Positions 24,063-36,419 of a stretch of DNA of 64,000 nucleotides are shown piece after piece. The DNA is from Caenorhabditis elegans (taxonomy: Eukaryota; Nematoda; Chromadorea; Rhabditida; Rhabditidae): assembly GCF_000002985.6 (NCBI RefSeq), contig NC_003282.8:434001-498000 (forward strand), written 5' to 3'. The position numbers were made by a program, and so were the translations under genes. The notes below the pieces were generated by a model. That model was not told the origin of the DNA, did not search any database, and saw only the letters and a list, made by a program, of their open reading frames with translations. Every line of letters starts with the position of its first letter. Position 1 is the first letter of the stretch.

Positions 24063-26447
24063 TCAAGTTCCATTAATACTTCTTAACGATCGACGATACG
24101 TAGAGTTGAACTTCTCAGCGAGCTCCTCCGTTATTTGCTTGTAGGCAACTCCAAAATCCAGGAGCACCTTCCAAATGAGCATGTACTGCTGGAGAGTCTG
24201 CACCGACGCCGCTCGCCCAGTCACGCGCAGGTGGCTCACAATCTGAAACATCCAAGGTAGGCATAGGTAGGCAGACATAAAAATTCTTACCTGCTTGATA
24301 TCCGGCAGCGTGAAGTGAGTATGAATCGATTGCAATGCAATCTCAACAGCCATCAGCGTTCCCGAACGGCCAACTCCCGCCGAACAATGAATAACTGGAG
24401 GTGTACTTCTCGCTCTGATCTTTCTCAAGATCTTCAGCATGACCTCTGAGGATTCAGGCACTTGCCAGTCGGGCCATTCCTTCCATAGCCAGTGAGTGAT
24501 CAATCGCGTCTCGCCCTCATAGCTCAAGTTGAGGCGAGTCGTCACCAGAGACTTGTTCACCGTTGAATCCTCGTAGTTTACACTAAACTTGTCGAATTGC
24601 AGGCAACAATGTGCATTTCTCGGGAAGTACTCGGCGCACTTCTCACGATTCGTCTCGAGGAATTGACAGAGCATCACAATCGCCGTCGTGTTCTCCTGCC
24701 AAATCATTCTCCAAAAGTCAGCCCGCGTTTCCTTTTTGGGTCCTTGTGTAAGGATGTAGCCACGCTTCAGGAATGGACTTCTGATGTAGTTGGCATGAAT
24801 GTAGTCGGTGGAGTTCTTGTTGGGCATCTTGAACTTGAGTTGAACCCGAGAGATGTCAAGACACGGTATGTCTGAAAATTGATGGAATATTGGAATATTT
24901 TTATATTTCACACAGTCAGTTTTCTGGCGCCCACTGTCAATTATCTATCGGCACAGTCAACTTTCTGTCGTAAGCTGCCAACTTACAAATGTACCCCTTT
25001 TAACCACACAGGAGCCGGTCAGCACCAGTGTGGTTTTGCGCGTTGCCTGGGTGGTTTAAAGTTGCAAGCGTGATTTCTGGAGGGTGCCTACAGGAAGGCC
25101 ATGCCGGCAGCTATAAACCACTCAGGCAACGCGCGAAAACAACACAGGGGCTGGCAGGCACCTGCGTGGTTCAGTTTATCTGTGGGTCAATTTTTTTCCG
25201 CACACTGCCGACTTTCTGTCGAATTCTACCACAGTCAATATTCGAATATAAACTCACTTGAGTACCGATTCTTCTTATTATTCACCGGATGGTTGAAGAC
25301 CGTGCACAGATCCGATGGCGGATCGCCTGGCAGATTGCTGAACTCTTGCTTGAAGTCGTCAAGAGTCATTTTCTGACTCGACATGGCAAAATCCTTGAAG
25401 AGCTTTCGATAGGCTTCCCGTGTTTCCTCATCATCGGCAAGCGAGATTGAGTCGTTCGTCGTCTGAAAATTTATGAATATTTGCGGCGTCCTGTGAAAAA
25501 TCTACTTCAGTATATCAATACCTCTGAAGAGTTCTCCTCGAGTGACTTGGATGTCCGTCGTGAGCTCGGCGAATCCGCTGTCAATTTTCCCTTGTCTGGG
25601 GATGCTTTGGTTGCCTTCGAGTACACAGCTTCTGTCTCTCCATCGAGTCCAATCAAGGATCTGGTAGTTCTGATGAGATGATGATCAGCTTTTTGTTGCG
25701 ACGTCTTCACATTACCAGGTGGAACTGCTTCATTGCTTCTGCTCAGTGAGTTGGAGTGGATGTATTGAGTGGCTCGGCGTTCATTCGGCTCGATTTTCTT
25801 GACAAACGAGTCCATTTCACTCTCGAGTTGGTTGATACTAAAAAATCAACATTTGCGATTCTATATCCAACTACTCTACCTACCTCACATCAGCCATTGC
25901 CAGCCTTTTCCTGTTTCCTTCTGAAACTGGTGGAGTAGACGTGGACTTTGGCTGTTTTGATGGCGAGAACGGAATGTGGTTGACAACCTTTTTCACAACT
26001 TGTTGCACGGATTTTCGTTTATGTTTCTCGTTCGAGCCCTTGCTGTTCGATGACGCCGCCGGCACTGGTACCGGTTTCGTTCGTCTAGTATTTTTGCTGG
26101 AATTTTCTGTTGACTTCAAGAGCTAATAAAAATTAAATCTTTCCTACTGTGAGCTTTCAGTGTCCGAGTCGCTCTTCTTTACCTCGCGTCGCTTCTGATT
26201 TGGTGATTTGGAATTAACAAATGTTGATTTTGAATTTTTTGAACCATTGCTTGCTTCTGGTTTTTTTGTTACTTCTTGCTTCGCTTTCTGTAAAAAAATT
26301 ATTTGGTTTTGGGAAACATTTTTTCAACTCTCTATCCGGTCAACTTTCTGTCGCACGTGGCCAGTTAATTTTCACACAGCGGAGCAGCTTTCTGGCACGA
26401 AAATCCGTAAATATATTTGATGAACTCACTCTGTTGAACATATTCAT
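24063..26447 (-). CDS. Protein tyrosine phosphatase, nematode-type, with basic N-terminal region
   Basis: The enzyme removes phosphate from phosphotyrosine. Coding exons in transcription order are 26447-26430, 26287-26183, 26122-25884, 25837-25522, 25462-25258, 24871-24291 and 24242-24063. All junctions keep phase and give 547 residues. The first about 275 residues are Lys/Ser/Pro-rich without a recognised domain. The catalytic domain starts around NNKKNRYSNIPCLD and carries STDYIHANYI, YILTQGPKKETRADFWRMIW, the WPD loop (WKEWPDWQVP), the phosphate loop HCSAGVGRSG with Cys and Arg intact, and a Q-loop-like LQQYMLIWKVL. All key residues are present, so it should be active. There is no signal peptide or membrane segment, so it is probably intracellular. 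It resembles the expanded nematode class of small non-receptor PTPs; I cannot name the member. Confidence 0.9.
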
Positions 26448-26659
26448 AATGCGAATATTCTGATTCCGGGATGCTTATCGGAATTGCAAAGCTGGATGTC
26501 GTGATAGAAAAGTACTGAATTTTTCGAAAATATTTTTTTGCGAAAAAATAAAATGAGTTGGCAACGTGGGTTTGATGTTGTTTTTTGAAGAAATATAAGC
26601 TCACGGGAAAAATTACGTTTTTTTTTCTAGTTTTTATTGATTACAAAAAAAAATGATAT

Positions 26660-26895
26660 TTTAGGTAGGGCTCCTATGAGGTCGCCGCAACGGCGCCTCC
26701 GCCGGCCTCAGCGGGCGCCGCGCCGGCTCCACGGCGTCACTCAAGCCGTATGTATCTCAATGTAGAGTGCGGCGCGGTACCCCGAGAGTGCCGGCCGCTC
26801 CAAATAACTACCTTTCGCACTTCATTGCAATTACACAGTGGCGCACGACCGGCGTGAGGCCCGCATTTCGCGCCTCACTCGGCTGGCAAAAAAGG
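26660..26895. mobile_element. GC-rich repeat GGCTCC(T/C)ATGAGGTCGCCGC, copy 1
   Basis: Starting GGGCTCCTATGAGGTCGCCG, it continues through GCGCCTCCGCCGGCC, GTGCGGCGCGGTACCCCGAG and GTGCCGGCCGCTCCAAATAA to CGCGCCTCACTCGGCTGG. It is strikingly GC-rich in an AT-rich region. Copies lie at 28152-28354 and, shorter, at 34470-34592. It sits between the two duplicated first exons of the phosphatase gene. Confidence 0.8.
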
Positions 26896-27017
26896 TGCCT
26901 ACGAGGCAGGTGCGCAGGCAGCCAGGTCGCCTGTTTTCTGTCGCAACTTTTTAATTTTTGTCGCTCAACGACACACATTTCTGGCGCAAAAATCCGCAAT
27001 ATATATGATGAACTTAC

Positions 27018-27029
27018 TCGATTGAACAT
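27018..27029 (-). other. Duplicate of the phosphatase first coding exon
   Basis: The sequence ATGTTCAATCGA followed by the donor GTAAGT matches the first exon at 26430-26447 (ATG AAT ATG TTC AAC AGA, donor GTGAGT). The surroundings match too: TTTCTGTCGCA, TTCTGGC(A/G)C(A/G)AAAATCCG and GTTGGCAACGTGG occur in the same order in both. It ends in the same phase, so it could serve as an alternative first exon of the phosphatase. Only the first two residues (MN) differ. Confidence 0.6.
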
Positions 27030-27229
27030 ATTCAAAATGTGAATCCGTTTATCCCGGAAATTTCACCAAAACTGCAAGGATGACTGCTAGAAAAAGTAAT
27101 AAAATGTATTCTTTCAAAAATTTGTTTTTTTTTCGGAAAATTTAGTATAGTTGGCAACGTGGTTTACATTTAAAAATGCTCACTAAATAGATTTAAAATA
27201 TTTTAGATGTCATCAAGACTTATCTAATT

Positions 27230-27525
27230 TATTATAACTACAAGTAGGCACAGGAAGGCTGCCTGCGTGCCTACAGTGCAGGCTTGCCTATAAAGCCAAA
27301 AGCATGGAACAAAGAAGCAAAAGCATTTTATTATTGACACATTGAAATTGACTCATAAAGATCTGAACATATAACCCGGCACAGGAGGGGAAAATGATTG
27401 GCAACTGGGAACAAATGAATAAAAATTAAATGTTAACTTTTTGAACAAACATAACAATATGGTATACACGAGGATGGCCGCAAGGCGAGGCGAGGCGGTC
27501 AGGCGTGAGGTACGCCTAAACCATT
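27230..27525. other. Intergenic DNA between the phosphatase and receptor genes
   Basis: It contains an AGGC-rich patch at 27245-27295. A TTTATT (minus-strand AATAAA) near 27328 is a plausible 3' end for the receptor gene on the minus strand. A GGCGAGGCGAGGCGG patch lies at 27483. Confidence 0.45.
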
Positions 27526-30500
27526 TCAGGATATATATTCTTTGAATTTAAAGGTGTTTTCTCGGCGGACAACGGGTGTGGCAACCCAATTTTCGGAGGC
27601 AGTGACTTCTTCATCGAGGAGTTCAACGAGCTTCCCTGCACTGTTAGGGTGGCTTTTGCGTTTCGTTTTTCTTCTTTTTTCATCAATCGGAGGCGAAGAC
27701 GTTTTTCGATCCATCTGAAATGTTTTTTTTAAATAGAAGTCGAACTAAAGTTTAAAAAAAAAACCGACCTTTTCTTTCCAAAATATGCCAACGAGTTTGT
27801 GGCAGTGTTGAGCACAATTCCAAAGTCGGATACTCGCACCATTATGCTCATTACAGTACCCCACTCGTCGATTCCATACAGATTCTCGTATACGTCGAAG
27901 AAGATCGGCATGGTTCTGGAAAAAACCGGCTATAGGTAGGCGTAGGCAGGAAGTAGGTAACTCACCTAAAAATCAAAAACTTGACTGCAATAAACACTGC
28001 GACAGTTCTCGACACAGTCTCCTTCAACTCTTCGCTGAGAACTACCGACCGACTTCTTTGCTGGCTCTCGAATAACCTGGAAATGTTTTATTGAAACATG
28101 GATAAGGGAAGGTACGGAGGGGAGAAGAGACAATCAGGCGTAATGGGCCTACCCTAGGGCTCCCATGAGGTCGCCGCGCCGGCCTCCCGGCGTTACTCAC
28201 GCGGCATGTATCCGCATGCATAGTGCGGCGCAAAACCCCGAACGTGTCGGCCGCTTTCATATAACTACCTTTCGCAATTCAGCGGCGCGCGGCGTCGGCG
28301 TAAGGCCGGCTTAAGACCCGCATTTGGCGTCTCACTCAGCTGGGAGCCCTAGCCTATCCAAACTCACTTTCTTCTAGCCTTCAGACTGACATGCACTTTG
28401 TACTCTGTGAAAATCGATAGGACAAGAATAATCGATACCGGCCCGATGGTCTGCGTCAACGTCATCAGCACTGCCTTGTACTTGGCAAACTGCAAAAAGA
28501 TCATTATCACCTAAGAAACCACGCAATCCTATAATTACCGAAGATCGAAAGACTGTTGGCTCGGGATTGGTCGCCTCGACATTATGCTCAACGTTGAAAC
28601 ATTTTGTGGTGGTAAACTCGAAGAAAATCGGTATGTTGACGGAGAAGCTGATGAGAATTAGGAGAACTGAAAGTGCTATGTAATTATGACGTCTAGGAAA
28701 GGCTCAGTTCACATGGAATATAAAAAGGGCGAATTAGCTCTCGAATATTGTAATGTCGTTTGATCGATGAACTATTGAAGGTTCCTCTCGAGAATATGGT
28801 ATTATTGGTGACCGAGTCCTCCAACTGAGCCGATCCCTTCCGAACAGCCTTGCTTCCAGTCCTCCGATGGTTGGAGTTCATGCTTGTAGCGAATCTCATA
28901 GGCTGCACCACAACCATGAACCTTAGAAAAGTGATGTAGATCACTAGTGCTGTCTGAAAACAAAACCCATATAAATTTCGAAGTTGTGAGCTGCCTTCCA
29001 TACCGAGGCGGTGGTCAGTGAGCTCGCGATCCCGTGCAAATTATAGGTAAAGTCTTGTTTATCGTACATAATATTTGTGCGAAAGAACAACAACGACATC
29101 GCCTCGATTCCGTAGAAGAGAAAGACGGTGAGCAGGAGCAACGAGTCGATGGCACAAAGGGCGAATAGAGCTGGAAAAAATCAATTTTTTTTTGTGGCAA
29201 AAATTGAGAAAAAGCTTACCGGCAGTGAGTTCTTTGTTGAGGCCAGCGCGGCAGAGGAATTTGATGGCATATCGGGCTCCGATCATTGAGAGCAACGCGG
29301 CTACACATGTGCAAGGACCCTGGAAGCTTGTTGAAGTGAATGTTTAGAAAACAAAAACGCCTCCAGTCCGCCTGTTTGCCTCTCAGGCAGCCTACAAACG
29401 GGCCGCGATCAATATCGGCTTTGAGGTATTATTATGAAAAGAGAAAAAAAACAAAACATGTTGTCAATTTACATTTTAGACAATGTGTTTTTTTTTCAAT
29501 TTTGAAGGTTTTTGTGGGTAACATGGGGGCGTTTGGGGCCCACTTTGAGCTCGAGTGAAGTCTTTAAATTTCCGAGAAAAGAGCAAAAAAATTTTGTCAA
29601 TTTTTAGGCGTTTTGCGGGCGATTTTTTTGTGGCCGAGATTGCCAAATTCTCTTCGGAGTTGAATTTTGGAAAAAGAGCAAACAATGTTGTCAAATCCCG
29701 TGATAGACTTTGAGCCGTAGTTCCTCATTTTCGGAATCATTTTGCGGGCATTTTTCTGAAACTTCCAACTCACATCAATTAGCAATGCGTAGGCGGATAT
29801 TGTGTCTTCTTCCGGTGGAAATGGATATCGATACGAACAATTTGGCATGCCACCTTCGTAATCTGTCTCCATAACTTCTCTGAAAAAGAAAAAAAAATCA
29901 ACAATTTTGATGAATGAAAAAACGGCGAAATTTTTCAATTTTCGGGGAAAGGAAAAAAGTAGAAATATGGTTGTTGAGAGTGAAGTTTTGCCAAGAGGGA
30001 GAGAGCCAAAACATTAATCACTGGGTAGTTGTGGCCGGTAATTTGGGCTCTTGGAGCTCTCGACGCACCGCGTGATGCAAACCAATATGGAAAAGGGGAA
30101 GGTAAGGAGAAGGACAGGTGATTTTTCTTCTTCGAAATAGCAGAAAAAAATTTTTGCGAAAAATCATGCATTTATAGAAAATTGGGCGCGTATGTAATTG
30201 AAGCCTTTGGAAGGAAAAATTGAACTCTGCTGCCCTGTGACGTTTTGTTTCAAAATAGTGTGCAGAACTATGGCCGTGGCCGCTGTGGTTTCTCGGCCAC
30301 GGGTGATGTCACAGGGGAAGTGTGGAGCATAAACTTTTTTTGGAACCTTTTTAAGTAATTTAATTTTTCGGAAAAAAATTTTCCGAAAAATTCCAAAAAA
30401 ATTTATGAACTCTGCTCAAAAGTGGAAAATATACTGAGAAAAAAATTCAGAGCTATCTGAAATTTTCTCTCAAAATTCTGAGCACATAAAAACTAGCTTG

Positions 30501-33500
30501 AAAATTCGTTCAAAATTCGAAAAATTGAACTATTTTCGGAAATTATGTATGTAATGGCAGATATGACCCTTCGATACTTTTTGGAAATTTAAAATTAGTT
30601 TGAAAAAAACCTGAACTTTTTTGATCAAAAAATGTTTTAAAAAAGTTCTAATAAACAAATTCCATTAATATTATAGTAAGTTTGTAGAACTCAAAAATAT
30701 CAAAAAAATTTATAAGAACTGCACAAAATTAGTATAAAAAATTAACTGAAAAAAATAAAAAATCAAAAAAATTCAGAGCGGTCTGAAATTTTTCGCATAA
30801 ATTCCTGATCTCGTAAAAAATAACTTTTTTTTCGAAAGTAAGTACTATTTTTGAAAAATATGCAGTGATAGAAACCTTTCGAAACCATTTTGGAAATTAA
30901 AAAAAAAAAAATTTTTCACAAAACTTCCAAAGTCAGAAAAACTGCTCCGTGGTTCTTATATATTCCTACGTAAACAGGGGGCGTGACCTCCAAAAGTCTC
31001 AAAGATTTTGCACCCTTTCCATTCAGATTTCAATGAATTTCATACTGCCACAAATCAAGGTCCTTGTTTTCAACTCGGTGGGATGTACACAAAACACAAA
31101 TTGGAACTCTGCAGAGCACAATGCACAGAGCAATTTTTCAACAAAAATTAGTTAGTTATTTAGAGAATAAGGTAGTGAAGGTTACGTAGGTGGGTCAAAC
31201 TACATTTGGAGAAGGTTGGTAATATCAAAGGATCAAAATGAGAATTTGTGTGCTTCTAGCCCAGGAAGCTTTACGTCACGCTTTGACTATTCGAGAAATA
31301 AGTTTTCATGTTTTGAGCATTTTTGTTAACTTAGTTATCCTGGGAGGCCTTCAATTTTGGCAATTACCAGAAGTAACGTGAATTTTTTTTTTTGGAAAAA
31401 TGTTTGGAGAAATGTAGAATTTGAGTGGTTCAAGTTAAAACAAATATTGGAAAGTTAAAAAAAAAATAAATGAAAGGTAGGCAGGCAGGGTAGGTGCAAG
31501 GTAGGCGTAGGATTTGACTGAAAAATAGTGAAGCAGGAAACTTGGTTCAAACATATCAAAAAAAGTTTCTAGCCGAATAAATAATTTTGTAGGCACTTTG
31601 GCATACGTGCCTACCTACCGCCTACAGTAGGCGCATAGGCAGGTGTAGGCAAAATTTAAGATGAGTTTTCACGGTAGGTGAGTGAAAAAGATGCTTGAAC
31701 CTAGGCACCTACCTATATGCTTACATGCTAGGCTTTCAGGCAGGTAAGCATGGCAAGAAGGTACTACATTTTGTCAAATCTCAAGCTTAAACAATTTTTT
31801 TGTACTCACACTGAAAAATATTTGCCTATGTGTCTGCCTGCCTACTTGCCTACAGTCTGATTTTTGTCTATTTGCGATTGAAGTTTGCACATGATCTATT
31901 AAATTAAATTTGATTGAATTTAATTAAATTTAATTGTTGAAAGGTCGGCTTCACCTTGACCATACAATAACACAAAGTAGGCATAGATAGGCGCGTAGGC
32001 AAAAAGTAGGTGTGAGCACAAATCAGGAATTTACTGTGCCTACGTGACAACTGCGACATTCTCAAAATCTTAGATATTCCAACATTTTCTCTCCTTCGAA
32101 ATTCTTCCATATTCACTGGTTATTTGATCGGTTTTGTAGTTCGGTTTCAAAAAGTTCAGCGTCGAATATCTGAAACCAGGTGTCAATTTTGAAACTTTCA
32201 GGAGTTCCGAAATGTTACACAGGTGATAAACTTTAAAAATTAGGAATTTTTGAATTTTGCAGAAACAATTGACACTTTAAATTGGGACAATAGAACAGAA
32301 AAGGAAACTTCTCAGAAACAGGTAATGTGTATTCTTCAAAATGAATAAATTTGAGAAAAAGACAGAAAAAAAGAAGAAAAAACAAGAGTTTTACATTTCA
32401 ATTCTTGCTAAACAAAAAAAATTCAGAGCTACCTATAAGAAAATAAGATCGAAACCAAGCCCGTGAGTGATCTCACCAAATCGTGGCCGTAGCAAATTAG
32501 CAATGCTCCGACGGAGAAATCTCAGAGAACTGATGATCTTTTTCGGAAGTGAGTTTTTCAAGCGGAAATGTTTTTTCGCCGAGGAATCGCTTATCACTGA
32601 GCAAGTCTGTGATATGAAGAGCTTGAATTTTTGATGTGACTGCTTTTTAGTACTACTACGAAGCGGAAAAGGTTAGAGATGGAACTGAATTTGGAATTAA
32701 AAATGTGTCATATTTCTGAGAAATCAACTGACTAGACAGCAGTTTTGCTGGGATAGAAAATAGGTAGGCATGTAGGCAGGCAGGCCAAACTAGGCATTTT
32801 AAAAAAATGTAGGTATCTTTGCATAAGGTAGGTCTGCCTGACTAAAAACGTGCTTTCATATTACCAAAGTAGATTTGCAAATAGCTAGGCACGCAGGTAG
32901 GCAAATGCACAACACTAGGAACAAAAAAACTCTTAAAACTATTATGTCTAGTCAGCCTAGGTAGGCAGGCACATGCTATGCCTACGTTCTTGCCTATTAT
33001 AAGGAGCGCCCGACTATTTATTGGGCTCGGTAAATTTTAGCTCAAAAACACTAAAAATACCAAACTTTCGAGAAAACTGAAACCAGCTGATTTCCAGGCA
33101 AAACAAAATTGGGGACAAACAAAAAGCTGCGCTGACGTTGGTAATGATAGGTTAGAACGTTTTTGGTCAGAAATCGGAGAAAAAAGATGGAATTTCAGTA
33201 AAGAAAAATGAGAAGAAAGAAAAGAACAGCTTAAGCTGGACAAAATGAGTCGGAGAACAATGAGGAAGGAAAGTGAAAAGAAGAACACGAATTCTAATCT
33301 AATCTAAGGTTTTAAGGTTTTAGGTGATCTAGATTTACCTTGAGATTAATGCAGGTCAGGCTCTAGCATGTAGGCGTACCTTGCCTAAAAATGACATATC
33401 CCGAGTTACGTCTGTCTAGTAGTTACACCAGAAAAAAAATGCCTACATGTATGCCTACGGATGTACTCGTCTAAAATTGGCCTATAGTCGTCCTGCCTAG

Positions 33501-33809
33501 TAGGTATAAGTAGGCACAGGCTAACCTTCCAGCGGACCCAGATCTATGTAATTCATCACTAAGTAGGAATTTGTTAGTCACGCAGACAGTTACGTGCCAA
33601 CTAGATAGGTAGGTATGTAGGTTACGTTCTCATTCAGAGGTCAGCCTGCCTGCCTAGTAAGCACATAAACACAAAAATGCATGATTACCTTGTAGGCACG
33701 CAGGCCAACGCTTTTAAGTTTCGCAACTACCGAAAAAAAAAATCAACATCTCGAACTAACTCACCTCAGATCTGAATGTCTGAGCTGTCATCCAGGCACG
33801 GGTGGCCAT
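27526..33809 (-). CDS. Rhodopsin-type seven-transmembrane receptor, probably a neuropeptide-class GPCR
   Basis: Exons in transcription order are 33809-33765, 32169-32117, 29879-29774, 29319-29220, 29170-29004, 28953-28713, 28666-28539, 28489-28368, 28076-27966, 27915-27765 and 27714-27526, about 470 residues. The extracellular N-terminus has Asn-glycosylation sites (NRSN, NCS). Hydrophobic segments follow in receptor order: AALLSMIGARYAIKFL, ALFALCAIDSLLLLTVFLFY, ALVIYITFLRFMVVVQPMRF (FLRF in the DRY position), LLILISFSVNIPIFFEF, LMTLTQTIGPVSIILVLSIF, TVAVFIAVKFLIFRTMPIFF and FGIVLNTATNSLAYF (a variant of NPxxY). The tail is basic and Ser/Thr-rich. The loop between segments 3 and 4 is unusually long. 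The last junction is uncertain: GTTTTT at 27764 keeps the frame, while the better GTCGGT donor at 27768 changes the final 60 residues. The ligand is unknown. Confidence 0.82.
28152..28354. mobile_element. GC-rich terminal-inverted-repeat element, copy 2
   Basis: The ends are CTAGGGCTCCCATGAGG on the left and AGCTGGGAGCCCTAG on the right, which are inverted to each other. The body (GTCGCCGCGCCGGCCTCC, GTGCGGCGCAAAACCCCGAA, GTCGGCCGCTTTCATATAAC) matches the copy at 26660. It lies inside an intron of the receptor gene, so it is transcribed with it but removed by splicing. Confidence 0.85.
29880..32116. other. Receptor intron, AT-rich
   Basis: This is a 2.2 kb intron. From 30350 to 30900 it is a run of degenerate AAAATTTTC-type words. 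AGGC/AGGT patches occur at 31475-31510 and 31590-31760. No separate gene or structured RNA was recognised. Confidence 0.5.
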
Positions 33810-34320
33810 ATGAAAAAACACGAATTTCTTATGAGTTTAAATATGAAATTCAATACTCCACACCAAAAAACTATACAGGAAATGGACGCTTTTGAAGAAG
33901 TGAGGCGCTCCCCCTGTTCATACTAAATAGAAGAAAACGTACTTGATCTCTGATATTTTCCTGAGATTCACAAAAAGCAGGTCAGGCACAGAAATGCCTA
34001 CCTACGTGCCTACTCGGAAGGCTTAAATTTCCTATACAAAATGGAACATACCTGGTAGGTACGCAGGCACATATCATCCCCTGCCTACTGAGAAGGCAAG
34101 ATTTGCCGTGAAAGCAGCGTATGCCTAGTAAAGAATGCCTAGTAGGTACTCAGGCACAAACAGGCCTGCCCATCAGCCTACGAGAGAAGTCTGGTTTAGC
34201 CGTACCTATTCACGACACAGACTAGTAGGCACGTAGTTCCTGCCTGCCTCATTTGACAAATCTCATCGGTCTTGAAGGCCTGCACAGAAGGTACACAGGC
34301 AGGCAGGCATAACTTCTAAA
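31475..34320. repeat. Clusters of TAGGCAGG/CCTGCCTA simple repeat
   Basis: Patches of GTAGGCAGGC, GTAGGTAGG and CCTGCCTACC, each 20-100 bases long, recur every few hundred bases across this stretch on both strands. They are separated by unique AT-rich DNA and surround the first two receptor exons without overlapping them. Confidence 0.75.
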
Positions 34321-34469
34321 CCAATCAGAAATCAATGTTTCAAAAAACACTCAAGTTATGAAATTCAATACTCCCACTAGATTACTATACAGGAAAAGGA
34401 CGTTTTTTGAAGATTGCAGAATGGGAAGGCATCCCCTTATACCACACTACATACAAATTGGGAACTTTA

Positions 34470-34592
34470 AAATTTCCAGAATTATGCGGCCGACACGATC
34501 GGGGTTCCGCTCCGCACTATACATGCGGCGTGGGTGACACCGTGAGGCCGGCGGAGGCGCCGTTGCGGCGACCTCATGGGAGCCGTATTTGA
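34470..34592. mobile_element. GC-rich repeat, short copy 3 (reverse orientation)
   Basis: It reads ATGCGGCCGACACGATCGGG, TCCGCACTATACATGCGGCG, GGAGGCGCCGTTGCGGCGAC and CTCATGGGAGCC, the reverse of the copies at 26660 and 28152 with the middle shortened. It lies upstream of the proximal receptor first exon. Confidence 0.75.
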
Positions 34593-35904
34593 GGTGAATG
34601 GAAATTTTATTTTTGTTAGAAAAATAAAATTTTTTGAAAGCTTCTGAAGTTATTTCCAGGCTTGTGAACACTGCACAATAAATTTTAGGGTCGGAAAAAA
34701 CTGGAAAACCTTTCAGAAAAATTTTTTTACAGACAATTTTGACGTTTAGCTGATCACCAAAAATTGTTGGAAAAAAATTGGAAATAAGTTTTTGAAAAAT
34801 TATCTTAAAAAAGTTTTTGAAAAACAGAAAGATTTTTTGTAAAAAATCCATAAAATAGTAATCTATGAATTTTCATAAATCACAAAAAAAAAGTGGTCAG
34901 ATCAAAAATTTCAAGGTCAAAGTGATCAACTCAATTTCCTATGATTTCATATTTAAAAGATCATCTTCCAAAAAAGTTCTAGATTAAGTTTCAAACCTTG
35001 TAAGGAAAACATTCGTATGTTATTCGAGATTTTTCTTGCTCGGCGAGCAGAGGAGTCAGAGCAAACACATCAAAAAAGTTAGGAGCACAGCGTGAATAAT
35101 TAAAAAGAATCAGACTAGAATCTTTATACCGCCTCCTACTGCACTTTTGTTAAAGCAAAGGGTAACATATTTCATAGGAAAAAAATCAAGAAGCTCTGAA
35201 AAATTACTAAGGACTCGGGGGTCAGATTTCGGAAGGAAATCCCGTGTGTATATTCATCATATTGGATAGAGATGGAAATGAAAGAGACGCTTCTGCTGTC
35301 CCAGAATCGTAAACATCCTTGAATTACTGAAAACTTTCGTGCGTTCTTCTCATCTCCTCTCAGCCGCCATTCAATTCAATTTTGGGCAAAAAAAGCAGAA
35401 GAGAAGAAGAAAAAGAAGAAGGCATCCACACCACAAAAAACCAGAAAATGGAAAATTGAGCGGTTTGCGCGGTCGGTGTAAAGTGTAAAGGACAAGTTAT
35501 AAAACACTTGAGAAATTTGGATAAACTGGAGTTGAAACTCAAATCCTCTCTGAAAAAAATATTGGGTGTGAAAAATTTAGTATGGACTGGCCTGGAGGCT
35601 CAAAAACACCTGAAAAAATATTTTAAGGTTTGAGAAGACCTGGAAAAATTACCCGAAAGCGTTTCCAAGTCCGGCTAAATTTTTTTTGCCAGTTTTAATT
35701 ATTTTCAAAGTGTTTGGCAAAGGTTTTGGGTGCTCTTTGTGTATTTTTTAGATTTTTGAAAAAATCTTAAAACATTATTTGAACCTAGCTCTAAAAAAAG
35801 AGCAAACATTTTGAAAGTTTTTTTACTTTTTTTTTGAATTTTTTTTCGAAGATTTTTCTAAAAAATTTACAGTGTCCAAAAGTTTTCAAAATGTCGTTCT
35901 ACCC
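34593..35904. other. AT-rich intron or intergenic DNA
   Basis: I see no coding exon with matching splice sites and no inverted repeat. It lies between the two possible first exons of the receptor. Confidence 0.5.
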
Positions 35905-36035
35905 AGGGGTGGGCAAATTGATTTGCCGACAAATTCGGCAAATCGGCAAATTTTTCCGTTTTGCCGGAAATTTCAATTCCGGCAATTTGCCGATTTGCCG
36001 ATTTGCCGGAAAAAATCGTTTGCCGCCCACCACTG
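35905..36035. repeat. CGGCAAA repeat with GTGGGC ends
   Basis: Opening with AGGGGTGGGCAAATTGATTT and ending TTTGCCGCCCACCACTG, the block is full of TTCGGCAAATCGGCAAA and CCGGCAATTTGCCG. The two ends are inverted to each other. Confidence 0.8.
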
Positions 36036-36419
36036 ATTCTACCATTAAATACTATGAAAATTATTTTTTTAAAGAAATTGTTTCACAGTTTTTCAATTTT
36101 TTTTTGTTTAAAACATACTGGGAGCCTTTCAAAAAAATTTTATTTTCTTTTTTTTTAATCTGAAAACTTTTGAACAAGTTGGTCCAAAAACCAGAAAACC
36201 AGGCTCAGAATCACCAAAAATCATTATGAAACCCCCGTTTTTTGGATCACATTTCGTTATGAAAATGCACTATAAAAGATAACAATTTTAGGAAGTTGGA
36301 GTTGAATTTCACACCGATTGAAGATTTTTTAAAATGTGATTTGTTCATACATATGTACTTTGATAGTAGGCAACATTTAAAAAGTAGGCGATAGGTAGGT
36401 GGGGGTGTTGAAAAATTTG

